Source: Lachnospiraceae bacterium (GTDB lineage: Bacteria > Bacillota > Clostridia > Lachnospirales > Lachnospiraceae). Taken from it: a DNA stretch of 64,000 nucleotides. Made by a program: the position numbers and the translations under genes. The notes beneath the pieces were generated by a model. It did no database searches and was not told where the DNA came from. It was given only the letters and a program-made list of their open reading frames with translations. Shown here one piece after another: positions 8,912-17,694 of this stretch. The stretch spans positions 1 through 64,000 of the forward strand of contig CAJTDL010000026.1 of NCBI GenBank assembly GCA_910575035.1. The letters are read 5' to 3'. Numbering within the stretch: the first letter of the stretch is position 1; every line of letters begins with the position of its first letter.

Positions 8912-9122
8912 GGGCAGCGTCCTCCTTGGGGAGCAGGATATACATATGGCTGACCTCCCCGATTCCCTGACGGACACGCATGATCATCCCGGCCTGTTCC
9001 AGCTCGTTCAGGGAACGCTTGCAGGTCTGGGGGCTGCGGGAAAGTGCCGCCGCTATCTCCATGACGGGGAAGCGGATAAACAGAATCCCGTTGCTGTCCT
9101 CCTTTTGGCTCGTTTGGATAGA
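8904..9122 (-). pseudogene. RepA-like replication initiator, C-terminal fragment
   Basis: A 72-residue reading frame without a start. It contains FPVMEIAAALSRSPQTCKRS and LNELEQAGMI, a winged-helix segment resembling replication initiator A proteins of integrative elements. It ends KEDAAHE and overlaps the DUF3847 start. The upstream part is missing, replaced at about 9115 by the small conserved protein, so the gene is a deletion remnant. Confidence 0.5.
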
Positions 9123-9268
9123 TAGCGGGGGCAGTCGATCATGACAGCCCGGAAACTCTGCTTACATTCATGCTGGCATTTCCGGCAGAGTTCATTGTAG
9201 CTTCTGCGCCCCCGGTCATTCAGGAAGAAAGCAAGCTCTTTCTTCCGCTTTTTTGACATTCTCGGCAT
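9053..9268 (-). CDS. Small conserved mobile-element protein (fused 3' end)
   Basis: 71 residues starting MPRMSKKRKKELAFFLNDRG, with Cys pairs in CRKCQHECKQ that could bind metal. Similar short proteins sit next to replication genes in Tn1549-type elements. The first 50 residues look intact; the last 20 come from RepA sequence read in another frame. Function unknown. Confidence 0.5.
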   Translation of the reverse strand: MPRMSKKRKKELAFFLNDRGRRSYNELCRKCQHECKQSFRAVMIDCPRYLSKRAKRRTATGFCLSASPSWR

Positions 9269-9269
9269 A

Positions 9270-9920
9270 GTGCATCCTTCATAGAAAAACCGCCCGATTC
9301 AGCAGTAACAGCCGGAATGGGCGGACAGTGGTTTTTTGTGTAGCATTTCGGGGCGATTTTCAGGGGAAGTACGGCCATAGAGCCGCTCCAAAATCTCCCT
9401 TGGTATTACGGGCAGGGCAGACTATGCCCCGTGAAATTGTTGTGTTCCGATATCGTTTCGGTGTTCTTTTTGCCGGTTCCCTCTGCTGTCGTTCCTGCCC
9501 CCGTCTTTGGCGGCGTTTCGCTCCCCTTGGTACGCTCGTTGCGGTCAAGGTTCCTCTATTTCCCTGCCGGAAGTCGTTGCGCTACATCGCCGGGGAGCAT
9601 ATCCCATACAGGCCGGTCATTCGATTGGAATAATCCATCGATGAACTGCCTATATCATAGGACATTTTTGTACCCTGTGCCGTATGTCCACAAATCAGGA
9701 ATGAAGCTCGAAATCCAAAAAATTCCACGATTGCGGAAAATGCTTTCTACCAGATAGGTTTAAAAATCAAGTGTGCATTTTGCACTCTTGAAAATCCGGG
9801 CAAATAAAAAGCGCATTTTGTACCTATGAGAAGAATATCAAAGGAAAAAGCGCCCGGCATGGATATGTGGTACAATGGGAGTAGCGGCAAAAGCAGGCCG
9901 CAGGGAAGGAGTAGGAAGCC
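9270..9920. other. Gene-free stretch inside element debris
   Basis: About 650 bases with short GC-rich open frames on both strands (9328-9757) that lack ribosome sites and family resemblance. The end nearest 9921 holds the XRE promoter and candidate operators, annotated separately. Confidence 0.4.
9773..9876 (+). promoter_or_regulatory. Promoter and candidate operators of the XRE regulator
   Basis: An extended -10 (TGGTACAAT, -10 at 9871-9876) precedes the XRE gene. GTGCATTTTGCAC (9773-9785, arms GTGCA/TGCAC) and its near-copy GCGCATTTTGTAC (9811-9823) lie 38 bases apart upstream. Paired dyads of this kind are usual autoregulatory sites for XRE repressors. Confidence 0.45.
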
Positions 9921-10727
9921 ATGAAGCAGGGGATAACGATTCAGGAGCGGTTAAAGGATTTAAGGACAGAACGGCATTTAAAATTAGAGGAACTGGCGGC
10001 TACAAAGATTTCCAAATCAGCTTTGGGAAGCTATGAGAATGACGAACTAAAGGAAATCAGCCACAAAAATCTTGTGGAGCTGGCAAAGTTTTACGGGGTG
10101 TCAACAGATTACCTTCTCTGCCTGACAGAGAACAGGAACCATCCGGACATGGGGCTTACGGAACTGCATTTGAGTGACGATATGGTGGGGCTGTTAAAAA
10201 GCGGGCGCATCAACAACCGGCTCCTGTGTGAGATTGCCACGCATGAGGACTTCGTTACTCTGATGACGGACACGGAAATTTATGTGGATGGTGTCGCAGC
10301 CTCCCACTTCCAAAACTTCAACAGCCTTCTGGAAGTCCTGCGGGGGCAAGTCCTTTCCCAATACCAGCCGGTAGAGGAAGACACTGCCTTAAAGGCGTTG
10401 GAAGCCATGCAGATACAGGAAGAAGATTATTTCTGTCAGGTTACGCACCGGACTTGGGACGCTATCCTCCATGCCATAAGGGAAGCGCACAAGGATGATA
10501 CGGACAGTGCGCCGGACAACTCCAATGCCATAAAGCTAATCAAGGACGCAAAAAAGGCACTGGCTGTGCCGGGTTCCTATCTGGATGTATTCACTGCCCT
10601 TATGTGTACACAGCTTCAAATCCGGTATGAAAAGCTGACGGAGCAGGAGCGCACGGTTCTGAAAAATGTTATGAAGAAAACTCCGGCATATAAGGATTCC
10701 CCGTTGAGCAGGATGAAGCGGAGATAA
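9921..10727 (+). CDS. XRE-family transcriptional regulator of a mobile element
   Basis: 268 residues. The N-terminal Cro/CI helix-turn-helix (about 8-66) contains RLKDLRTERHLKLEELA and ALGSYENDE. The remaining 200 residues form a helical domain with no recognised catalytic motif. AAGGAG lies nine bases upstream. Proteins of this layout are common next to RepA/DUF3847 modules of Tn1549-like elements, which fits the remnants at 8.7-9.3 kb. Confidence 0.8.
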   Translation: MKQGITIQERLKDLRTERHLKLEELAATKISKSALGSYENDELKEISHKNLVELAKFYGVSTDYLLCLTENRNHPDMGLTELHLSDDMVGLLKSGRINNRLLCEIATHEDFVTLMTDTEIYVDGVAASHFQNFNSLLEVLRGQVLSQYQPVEEDTALKALEAMQIQEEDYFCQVTHRTWDAILHAIREAHKDDTDSAPDNSNAIKLIKDAKKALAVPGSYLDVFTALMCTQLQIRYEKLTEQERTVLKNVMKKTPAYKDSPLSRMKRR

Positions 10728-10821
10728 GGAAATGCCGTTGCTTGGGTTTCGTCCATGCAACGGCATTTTAAACAACTTTGATTCAGTTTTAATAGTAAAA
10801 AAAATTTCCCCTGAAAAAAGA

Positions 10822-11421
10822 TTATTCCATTCTATCTTTTTCCGTAATCTCCCGAATCACTTTACATGGATTGCCTACTGCAAGACTGTGTGGCGGAATA
10901 TTTTTTGTTACGACACTCCCTGCTCCAATAACGCTTCCTTCTCCGATTGTTACTCCCCCACAGACAACAACATTAGCGGCTAACCAACAATCATTCTCAA
11001 TGGTAACAGGCTTTGCATATTCAAGATTATATAAAGTACCATCCTCACGTAATCTACAATTCCGTTCTTCAGGAAGCATTGGATGCATAGGAGTGGCAAT
11101 GGTAACATTTGGCCCAATCATTACATTATCTCCAATATGGACAGGGCAAACGTCAAGACAGGTAAAATTAAAGTTTGCCCCACTGCATTTGCCAAAATAT
11201 GTATTACAGCCATAATCAAAATAGATGGGAGCCTGCAATCCGGGTATTTCTGGCGTATTGACAAGTAACTCTTTGAGAATCTGAAATTGCTTTTCCCTTT
11301 CATCCTCATCAGTCAAATTATAGCTTCTTGCCAATTTGCGTGCTTTCAAACGTAACTGATCCAGCTCGGAATCAGACGGATCATAAAGTTGTCCTGCAAG
11401 CATTTTTTCTTTTTCAGTCAT
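10822..11421 (-). CDS. Sugar O-acetyltransferase (maltose/galactoside acetyltransferase family)
   Basis: 199 residues of the left-handed beta-helix (hexapeptide repeat) acetyltransferase family. An N-terminal Mac domain (MLAGQLYDPSDSEL) precedes repeats such as IGDNVMIGPNVTI and IGEGSVIGAGSVV. The catalytic His lies in TPMHPM. It would transfer acetyl from acetyl-CoA to a sugar hydroxyl. Full length; a standalone gene on the opposite strand to XRE. Confidence 0.85.
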   Translation of the reverse strand: MTEKEKMLAGQLYDPSDSELDQLRLKARKLARSYNLTDEDEREKQFQILKELLVNTPEIPGLQAPIYFDYGCNTYFGKCSGANFNFTCLDVCPVHIGDNVMIGPNVTIATPMHPMLPEERNCRLREDGTLYNLEYAKPVTIENDCWLAANVVVCGGVTIGEGSVIGAGSVVTKNIPPHSLAVGNPCKVIREITEKDRME

Positions 11422-11460
11422 TGTTTATACCTCTTTTAAAATTTTTTGTTACCGAATCCA

Positions 11461-11775
11461 TTATACTGCAATAAGAATCTGGATGAAATAGATTTTACAA
11501 AATAAATATTCATTCTGTTTTATTTTTCTGGTTCTGACCTTATTTCGTCTTTTATAAATGATAAGCCGTTTCTGCTGGCATTTCACGGTAATTTTGTCCC
11601 CAGCGGAGAATCCGGCCTGTTCCAGCCAGTTCCCCTGTAAAAGAATCTGCGGTGGCGATTTTTTGAAAGCCCCTCGCCCGTTATAAACGGTCAGTTTGCG
11701 GTCATCCATCCGTCCTGCCCATTCAAGCTGATTCGGGGCTTTCAGTTCCTCGGTCACTCCCTCGGCGGCTTTCAT
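11461..11775 (-). CDS. SymE-like (SpoVT/AbrB fold) protein
   Basis: 104 residues. The segment RKLTVYNG...PPQILLQGNWLEQAGFSAGDKITVKCQQKRLIIY matches the SymE toxin-like domain. SymE in E. coli is an SOS-induced type I toxin; many Firmicute homologues sit in mobile elements without proven toxicity. The 25 C-terminal residues after KRR are hydrophobic and unlike the family, suggesting loss of the native stop. The ribosome site is weak (AAGG). No antisense antitoxin RNA was identified. Confidence 0.6.
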   Translation of the reverse strand: MKAAEGVTEELKAPNQLEWAGRMDDRKLTVYNGRGAFKKSPPQILLQGNWLEQAGFSAGDKITVKCQQKRLIIYKRRNKVRTRKIKQNEYLFCKIYFIQILIAV

Positions 11776-11918
11776 AAGCCTTGAAACCTTGATATATCAA
11801 GTTTTCCGGCGCTTTTTTCATTTTTGGTTTTTACCCTTAATTTGTGTAATTCGTTATAAATCTACGCAAATTTATGGGCAAATGGTGTAGTAATTGGTGT
11901 AGTAGATTCGTGTACTTC

Positions 11919-12107
11919 TCAACCTGATTTTCTCTGTTTTCCATGCATATCCGCTTCTTTGAAGTCTAAGATTTTTTCCATCTGTTCCGCCGCACGGTCA
12001 TAGCTGACATGGGTATAAACATTCAGTGTAACACCTACATCCGAATGTCCCATCACATACTGTAAGGTCTTAATATCCATACCTGCGTTTGCCATGTTGG
12101 TGCAGGG
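11919..12107 (-). pseudogene. Tyrosine integrase, C-terminal fragment
   Basis: A 62-residue frame containing DIKTLQYVMGHSDVGVTLNV followed by YTHVSYDRAAEQM, which includes the GHS box and catalytic Tyr of Tn916-type tyrosine recombinases, ending at TGA 11921-11919. Sequence upstream of 12107 is unrelated, so the gene was cut by a rearrangement. It marks the former end of an integrative element; no attachment repeat was found. Confidence 0.75.
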
Positions 12108-12296
12108 CGATTTTGACGATGAGAAAAATTCTTCAAAAAGTTTTGCTCGCTTTTTAATACGGGGAAGTTTAAGAAATGCCGATGTTTCAAAAGAAAATTG
12201 CTAAAAATCTTTCCTATCGGAGTGGGCTGTTGTATACTGGTAAATACTTGTCCTTAAAACCGCAAGATATATGAAAAGCCGAATGAAATATCTTGC

Positions 12297-12339
12297 TATA
12301 ATATAGCGACGGGTCAGAAATCAAAATTTCTAACCTGTC
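12297..12339 (+). promoter_or_regulatory. Extended -10 promoter with 32-bp palindrome upstream of AraC-GNAT gene
   Basis: TTGCTATAAT gives an extended -10 (TATAAT 12297-12302) with no good -35. Immediately downstream, GAC-GGGTCAGAAAT (12308 on) pairs with ATTTCTAACCTGTC (to 12339), with mismatches. A palindrome over the transcription start fits an operator for the regulator it precedes. It could also form an RNA hairpin. Confidence 0.5.
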
Positions 12340-12364
12340 ACTAAAAAGAAAGGAGGAAGCTGCG

Positions 12365-13222
12365 ATGCCGGGAAATATCAAAAATGTAATGGAGGCAATC
12401 GACTATATCGAAAGCCACCTGCACGAAAAACTGGACTTGGAAACAGTTGCGGGGGCTGTACATTATTCAAAGTATCATTTGCACCGAATGTTCACAGGTA
12501 CGGTAGGGTTGACAATCCATGATTATGTACAACGCCGCCAGTTGACCGAAGCCGCAAAACTGCTTGTACTTTCCGACAGACCAATCCTTGAAATTGCGCT
12601 TTCTGCCGGATATGGGAGCCAGCAGTCTTTTACGGATATTTTCAAAGCCATGTATAAAAAATCCCCTAACAGGTACAGGGAGGAGGAAGAATTTTATCCA
12701 TTGCAGCTAAGATATGTCTTGAATGAAAATCCTATAGATTTAGAGGAAAAAGAATGGCAGGATAAAATCGTCTTTGCAACACAGGAAGATATACCCAAAT
12801 GGATAGAACTGGTTCACCTTGTCATTGACGGTTTCCCGCACTTGGACGAAAAACAATATCTTACACAATTACAGGAGTATATCAAAAATAAGCGGGCATT
12901 GATTTTGAAAGACGCTGATACGGCAATCGGGATTATGGCGTTTAACGAGGTGACGGGGAGCATTGATTTCTTCGGAGTACACCCACAGTATCGGAAAAGA
13001 GGGATAGCGAAAGCATTTTGTGAAAAAGCATTGTATGAACTTGCACGTTCCGCACAAATTAGCGTGACGACTTTTCGGGAGGGTGACAAGGCAGATACAG
13101 GTTATCGGGAGATATGGGGAAGCCTTGGCTTTGCCGAAGCGGAATTGTTAATTGAGTTTGGCTATCCGACACAGCGGTTTATACTTCACAGAGAAAAATC
13201 GGAGGGCGGGGACAATGAGTGA
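12365..13222 (+). CDS. AraC-family regulator fused to a GNAT acetyltransferase domain
   Basis: 285 residues. The AraC DNA-binding domain occupies about 5-105, with two helix-turn-helix units (LDLETVAGAVHYSKYHLHRM and ILEIALSAGYGSQQSF). A GNAT fold follows (about 135-280) with the acetyl-CoA loop VHPQYRKRGIAKA. GGAGG precedes the start. It overlaps the MATE gene by eight bases, so the two form an operon, suggesting that it senses or modifies a compound that MATE exports. The effector is unknown. Confidence 0.85.
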   Translation: MPGNIKNVMEAIDYIESHLHEKLDLETVAGAVHYSKYHLHRMFTGTVGLTIHDYVQRRQLTEAAKLLVLSDRPILEIALSAGYGSQQSFTDIFKAMYKKSPNRYREEEEFYPLQLRYVLNENPIDLEEKEWQDKIVFATQEDIPKWIELVHLVIDGFPHLDEKQYLTQLQEYIKNKRALILKDADTAIGIMAFNEVTGSIDFFGVHPQYRKRGIAKAFCEKALYELARSAQISVTTFREGDKADTGYREIWGSLGFAEAELLIEFGYPTQRFILHREKSEGGDNE

Positions 13223-14549
13223 CCTAAATCCATTATCACAGAACTTTACACTAAAATCGTTGCTGAAATTTTCATTTCCGACAATTTTGATGATGATATT
13301 CATGGGGCTGTATACAGTCGTTGACACAATTTTTGTAGCACGATTTGTAGATACAAATGCGCTTTCGTCATTGAATATTGTCTGCCCTGTTATCAATCTG
13401 ATTGTCGGTCTTGGAACCATGCTTGCAACAGGAGGTAGCGCGATTGTAGCGCGCAAAATGGGAGCAGGAGAACATACAAGGGCGGCACAGGATTTTACGC
13501 TGATTATTTCAGCGGGCATTTTGTTAGGTGTATTGATTGCAGTGTTGGGAACGGTTTTTATTGACAGGATTGTATGGGGACTTGGAGCGGGCAGTATTCT
13601 ATTTCCATGCTGTAAAGAATACCTTTTTATCCTGCTGTTATTCACGCCTGCAAGTATCCTGCAAGTGCTTTTTCAAAATCTTATCGTAACGGCGGGACGC
13701 CCCGGAATGGGTATGGTGCTTGGCGTAAGCGCAGGAATCGCAAATATTTTACTGGACTATATTTTTATGGTGCCGCTTCACATGGGCATTAAGGGGGCGG
13801 CATTTGGTACGGGCATTGGCTATATGATACCAGCGGTGATTGGATTGTGGTTCTTTTCCGCAAAGAGAGGCAGTCTGCATTTTAGGAAGCCAGTCATAGA
13901 TTTTTCCGTATTGGCTGAAAGCTGTACCAATGGTTTTTCGGAAATGGTAAGTCAGGCGGCAACAGCGGTTACAACATTCCTTTTTAACCGCATTATGATA
14001 GAACTGCTTGGAGAAAATGGGGTTGCGGCAATCACAATCATTATCTATACACAGTTTTTATTAAGTGCCCTTTACATAGGCTTTTCTATGGGAGTAGCCC
14101 CTGTTATCAGCTATAACTATGGGAAGCAGGACGAAAAACAGCTAAAGAATGTATTTTCTATTTGTATGCGGTTCATTATCTTTGTTTCGGTCACTGTTTT
14201 TGCAGTAGCTTTTATTTTTGGTTCGCCATTGGTTGGTATTTTTGCAGAAAAGGGAACACCTGTTTATGGGATTGCACGGAACGGATTTTTGATTTTTTCA
14301 TTTAGTTTTTTGTTTTGCGGGCTGAATATTTTTACTTCTGCCACATTTACAGCATTATCAAACGGGAAGCTGTCAGCAATTTTGTCGTTCCTGCGGACTT
14401 CCGGACTGATTACAGTGCTGTTGCTTGCATTGCCGAATATTTGGGGCGTAACAGGGGTATGGCTTGCAGTACCGATAGCAGAGCTAATCACTATGGTTGT
14501 AGCATTGGTTTTTCTTCATCAGAACAGAGAGAAGTATTACTACGCATAA
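13215..14549 (+). CDS. MATE-family multidrug efflux transporter
   Basis: 444 residues with about 12 hydrophobic helices and two homologous halves, as in MATE (NorM/DinF/MepA) exporters driven by Na+ or H+. Start at 13215 (MSDLNPLSQNF) with GGAGGGCGGGG upstream; it overlaps the AraC-GNAT stop. Substrate unknown, likely cationic drugs or metabolites. Confidence 0.9.
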   Translation: MSDLNPLSQNFTLKSLLKFSFPTILMMIFMGLYTVVDTIFVARFVDTNALSSLNIVCPVINLIVGLGTMLATGGSAIVARKMGAGEHTRAAQDFTLIISAGILLGVLIAVLGTVFIDRIVWGLGAGSILFPCCKEYLFILLLFTPASILQVLFQNLIVTAGRPGMGMVLGVSAGIANILLDYIFMVPLHMGIKGAAFGTGIGYMIPAVIGLWFFSAKRGSLHFRKPVIDFSVLAESCTNGFSEMVSQAATAVTTFLFNRIMIELLGENGVAAITIIIYTQFLLSALYIGFSMGVAPVISYNYGKQDEKQLKNVFSICMRFIIFVSVTVFAVAFIFGSPLVGIFAEKGTPVYGIARNGFLIFSFSFLFCGLNIFTSATFTALSNGKLSAILSFLRTSGLITVLLLALPNIWGVTGVWLAVPIAELITMVVALVFLHQNREKYYYA

Positions 14550-14939
14550 AAAGAAGATTTTCATGCCGTCCGGCGGTTAATAAATAAACCGTTGTGTGGC
14601 GGCAAAATCATCATGCTCCAAAACAGAATACAAGCGGCTAACAGCGGTTTTGAAATGACAATCAAAGCCGCCGTTTTCATGTGGCAGAATAACTTTCATA
14701 GATATGGCAGTATTGTGAGGTACTGCTATGTCTGTTTTTTATTTCATGGGTAGTTTTGGCTATGGTGAATTATCAAAAAAATCCTATCTTTTGGAATGGG
14801 ATTTTTTGCCTATGAGTATGAACACACATATCATTTAGTATGTCTTAATAACTCGCATTACTCAAATGCCTATGCGCTTTCTGCTGTATGGATATTTGCT
14901 GTAATAGCCCCCTGCTGGGAAGAAAGGGGGTGAGAGAAA
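14550..14939. other. Intergenic segment of Tn916-like origin
   Basis: No gene seen. It holds a terminator (14701-14740) and ends in a strong ribosome site (AAAGGGGGTGA) for the sigma-factor ORF. Confidence 0.4.
14701..14740 (+). terminator. Intrinsic terminator
   Basis: GATATGGCAGTA pairs with TACTGCTATGTC around an 8-base loop, followed by GTTTTTT. It would end the AraC-MATE transcript or act as an attenuator in front of the sigma-factor ORF. Confidence 0.6.
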
Positions 14940-15380
14940 ATGAGATATTCTGAACAGTTCATGGAACATATCGAATATGCGTTTCAGGCGTTCTGTAAGA
15001 TTGCCCTGCGCCATGAAGGCATGAAGGCATGGCGGGATTTGAAGCGGAAAAAAGAACGGGAAATATCCCTCGACTATCTGATGTCAGAACGATATTTTGA
15101 ACCGTCTGCAATAGACAGCTATTTTGAATAGCAGGACAAGCCGAATGTATTTCTTGTGTTGGGAAAGGAGGTTATCATTGATGATGAACGGTTAGCAACG
15201 GCATTATCAAGACTGCCGGAATTAAGACGGGAAGTTCTGTTGCTTTATAACGTTGTCGGCTATCATGATGAAGCAATCGGTAGATTGTACGGATGTTGCA
15301 GAAATTCGATAAACCGCAGAAGAAATGTTGCACTGAAACAGTTACGAAAAGAATGGGAGAGACTGGAACATGAGGAATAA
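14940..15380 (+). pseudogene. Mobile-element sigma-70-like factor with an in-frame amber codon
   Basis: Codons from ATG 14940 run in one frame to TAA 15380, interrupted only by TAG at 15129-15131 after SAIDSYFE. The first part (63 residues) resembles the N-terminal region of small sigma factors in Tn916/ICE elements. The second contains LPELRREVLLLYNVVGYHDE and CCRNSINRRRN, a sigma region 4 helix-turn-helix. Both flanks are in frame, so a single base change explains the break. A restart at TTG 15156 is possible but has a poor ribosome site. Confidence 0.65.
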
Positions 15381-15522
15381 AAAGCTGATACCTTTTGAGG
15401 TAATTCAAAAAGCTGTTGCCAAAGAGCCAGAAGCGGTAGACACAGTATTGCGGTATTACACCGCACACATCAAATATCTGTCTATGTATAAGGGGCATAT
15501 CAATGACGATACACAGTATTGA
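15370..15522 (+). pseudogene. Mobile-element helix-turn-helix protein, truncated
   Basis: 50 residues beginning MRNKKLIPFEVIQKAVAKEP, overlapping the sigma-factor stop. It matches the start of the short helix-turn-helix proteins that follow such sigma genes in Tn916-like elements. The usual C-terminal segment is replaced after HINDDTQ by an early stop, and a short hydrophobic remnant follows to 15580. Confidence 0.55.
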
Positions 15523-15572
15523 CATTATTGCTTGTTATCTTTGCGGCTCTGTCTTACATAGACAATTATAAA

Positions 15573-15624
15573 AAGAAATAAGTATCCAACACCGTCCAAA
15601 GTTTAGGATGCTTATTTCTTTTTT
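15573..15624 (+). terminator. Intrinsic terminator (15-bp stem)
   Basis: AAGAAATAAGTATCC and GGATGCTTATTTCTT pair with one mismatch around an 18-base loop, followed by TTTT. It closes the mobile-element fragment on the plus strand. Confidence 0.7.
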
Positions 15625-15679
15625 AATAAGCTAATTTACTGAGGGTAAATCGGAACTCGTGTCCGATAAACTTGAATTG

Positions 15680-16174
15680 TTAAAATTCATGCAGCCAGTC
15701 AATCCCCGGATAAAATTCTCCTGTCCGAATAAAATACTCAACTGCTTTCACACCTGTTTCAATATCTGTGATTGCATTCAGTTTAGGAATGGGAGTTTGT
15801 CCACCGCTGTTAAGCGGGGTGTATATTGTTTCATCGGAAAAATCCGCTTCTTTAATTCGATCAGCAGTATCAGCAAAAGAAGGGTTATATAAAAAATAGT
15901 TATCCTCTCCATCCTGGGACCAATACCAAATAGACAACCATTCGCCATCACAGTTTATCTCAAACCAACTATCTTCGCCATCAGGCACCAGGGACAGGTA
16001 AATATTCAGTTCAGAGGGGATTTTGCGCAAGACCTCTGCGATGACAGCCTCTGTAATCTCTTCTCCTTCGTACTCATTGTATGGATAATCGAAGTATGAA
16101 ATATGCTGCAATTTGATTGCTTTTGGGTCAAAAGCCGGGGCTTTCGCTTTCTTGGAGATGATTTTAAGTTCCAT
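15680..16174 (-). CDS. Imm1-family-like immunity protein
   Basis: 164 residues, acidic and soluble. The C-terminus GGQTPIPKLNAITDIETGVK followed by AVEYFIRTGEFYPGIDW fits the Imm1 family pattern (small G-rich segment, then a helix and tG-x-P-x-x-x-W), and W/Y-rich strands precede it. Such proteins neutralise polymorphic toxins of contact-dependent systems. No toxin gene lies in the window, so this is an orphan. The assignment is by pattern only. Confidence 0.55.
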   Translation of the reverse strand: MELKIISKKAKAPAFDPKAIKLQHISYFDYPYNEYEGEEITEAVIAEVLRKIPSELNIYLSLVPDGEDSWFEINCDGEWLSIWYWSQDGEDNYFLYNPSFADTADRIKEADFSDETIYTPLNSGGQTPIPKLNAITDIETGVKAVEYFIRTGEFYPGIDWLHEF

Positions 16175-16266
16175 AATTTTCTCCTTTCATATTTTAAAGT
16201 GCCGATTGGGTTTTTATAAAATCTAAGAGTTTTAATAACTGTTAGATTTTGTTAGTGCGAATTGCT

Positions 16267-16821
16267 CTAACTACCGAAAAGACTATATTTGTCCGAGATG
16301 AGCTTTTCCTTATGTATTTCCTCTCCCCTGCTGTTATTAAGCCTAATAAGGGAAAAAATAAGGGAACGGAAAACCCACAGCACATTATAACACAAAACAA
16401 TGATGGGGTGGGAACTGATTTGATATAATTCTCCTATAAAATGTTTCCTTATGCCTGCTGTTTCCAGATTGGACTCAATCTGCCTAGAGGTACTGCTGCT
16501 TGCCACAGCTATCCGGATTTCCTTTTTCTGAAAAAAATCCAGTATTTCATGCACTCCTTGCTTTACGGGTACATGGAGAGATAATTTTTTCCTAATCCGC
16601 ACCATGCACTCGTCCATAATGGCTGTTTCATCCGGAACATGGTAATGCTGTTCGATAACCCTGCACATATGCTGCCCGTTTGTGCCGGAAATGTCTTTCG
16701 CAAAGCTACTGTTAAGCTTCATACCCTTTTCCAGGGCAAGTTCCTGCCATGTCTGTTGATAAACGCGTTCTGTATCAAACAGCAGGCCATCCATATTAAA
16801 AATTGCACCTTTATACTTCAT
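16267..16821 (-). pseudogene. HAD-superfamily hydrolase (beta-phosphoglucomutase-like), C-terminus lost
   Basis: Residues 1-130 form a HAD domain: FNMDGLLFDTE (the first catalytic Asp of the usual DxDG motif is Asn here), cap helices and motif II AVASSSTSRQ. After GELYQIS the sequence becomes hydrophobic and unrelated, and the conserved GKP and DD motifs are absent. Position 6 of the DxD loop reading N instead of D would itself abolish nucleophilic catalysis. It follows the broken transporter gene with a short overlap. Confidence 0.65.
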
Positions 16822-17661
16822 CTGTCTGTTTCACCCTCCGGGCTTCCAACTCATGCGTCATTTCCCCGCGCAGGCTGTCCAGTTTATAAAGCAGGTCTCC
16901 CGCTATGTACAAAATTATGCTGAAAAACATCAGGCTCCTTTTACTGTACTTTTTTTCCAGGGCAGGGAGCAGAAGCAGCATGGGAAGCCCTGAAAGAATT
17001 CCAAGAATTCCTACAAGGGACAGCCACTCCGTCCTGTTCAGGTTATATTTGAAATAGTAAATAACGGTCGTGCTCCTTACCACATAAAGCGAAAAATAAA
17101 ATAAATTTAGCAGAAACAATATCCATGCCTGCCCGGTAAGCCCCTTGAAATCTTCTTTCAGCGAGGAATGCTTTTGGCTGACAGTAGGCGGAACCACTTC
17201 TTCCGTACTAGCGAACGTCACAAAAAAGATGCACATTGCGGCAATTCCATATACCGTCATTGTAATAAGATAACCTTTCGCTTCATTTCCTCCGCCCAAA
17301 AAACGCACCAGCGGCTCTGTAATAGACATTACAACCGCCGTGCCGGCCATTGCACAGACCATCCTTGTGGAAACAAGAACATCCCGCTCATGGATATCGG
17401 ACGTAAGTCTTGGCACAATTGTAGAAAGTAAGGCCTTCCCTGGCCCCATCTTGTATTCGTCCGGTCTGCAATCAGCCCCATGCCAGTATCCGTGAATGCA
17501 TCAATAAATTTTGTCACCAGCATCATTGTGCCTGCCGCTGCTGCCGTAATCCCAAACACATCCGTATAAAAAACCATAAGATAGGACGCCATCGTGCTGA
17601 AAACCAAGTTACATCCAAGATCCCCGATTCCATATCCAATGCGTTTTCCCCATTTTCCCAT
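16811..17661 (-). pseudogene. GPH-family sugar:cation symporter, internally deleted and frameshifted
   Basis: The first frame (17661 down to about 17440) starts MGKWGKRIGYGIGDLGCNLV and includes FIDAFTDTGMGLIADRTNTR and RWGQGRPYFL, typical of glycoside-pentoside-hexuronide symporters. The second frame resumes at STIVPRLTSD and runs to 16811. About 60 residues between them and roughly 100 at the C-terminus are missing compared with the 450-residue family norm. A short TACTTTCT-like homology at the junction suggests slipped deletion. It is non-functional as it stands. Confidence 0.75.
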
Positions 17662-17694
17662 ATCATTCTCCTTTCCCCTGCCAGTTCATTGCTT

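Noticed and set aside
9328-9757. Two overlapping plus-strand ORFs
   Set aside because: No ribosome site, no recognised sequence, GC-rich shadow frames.
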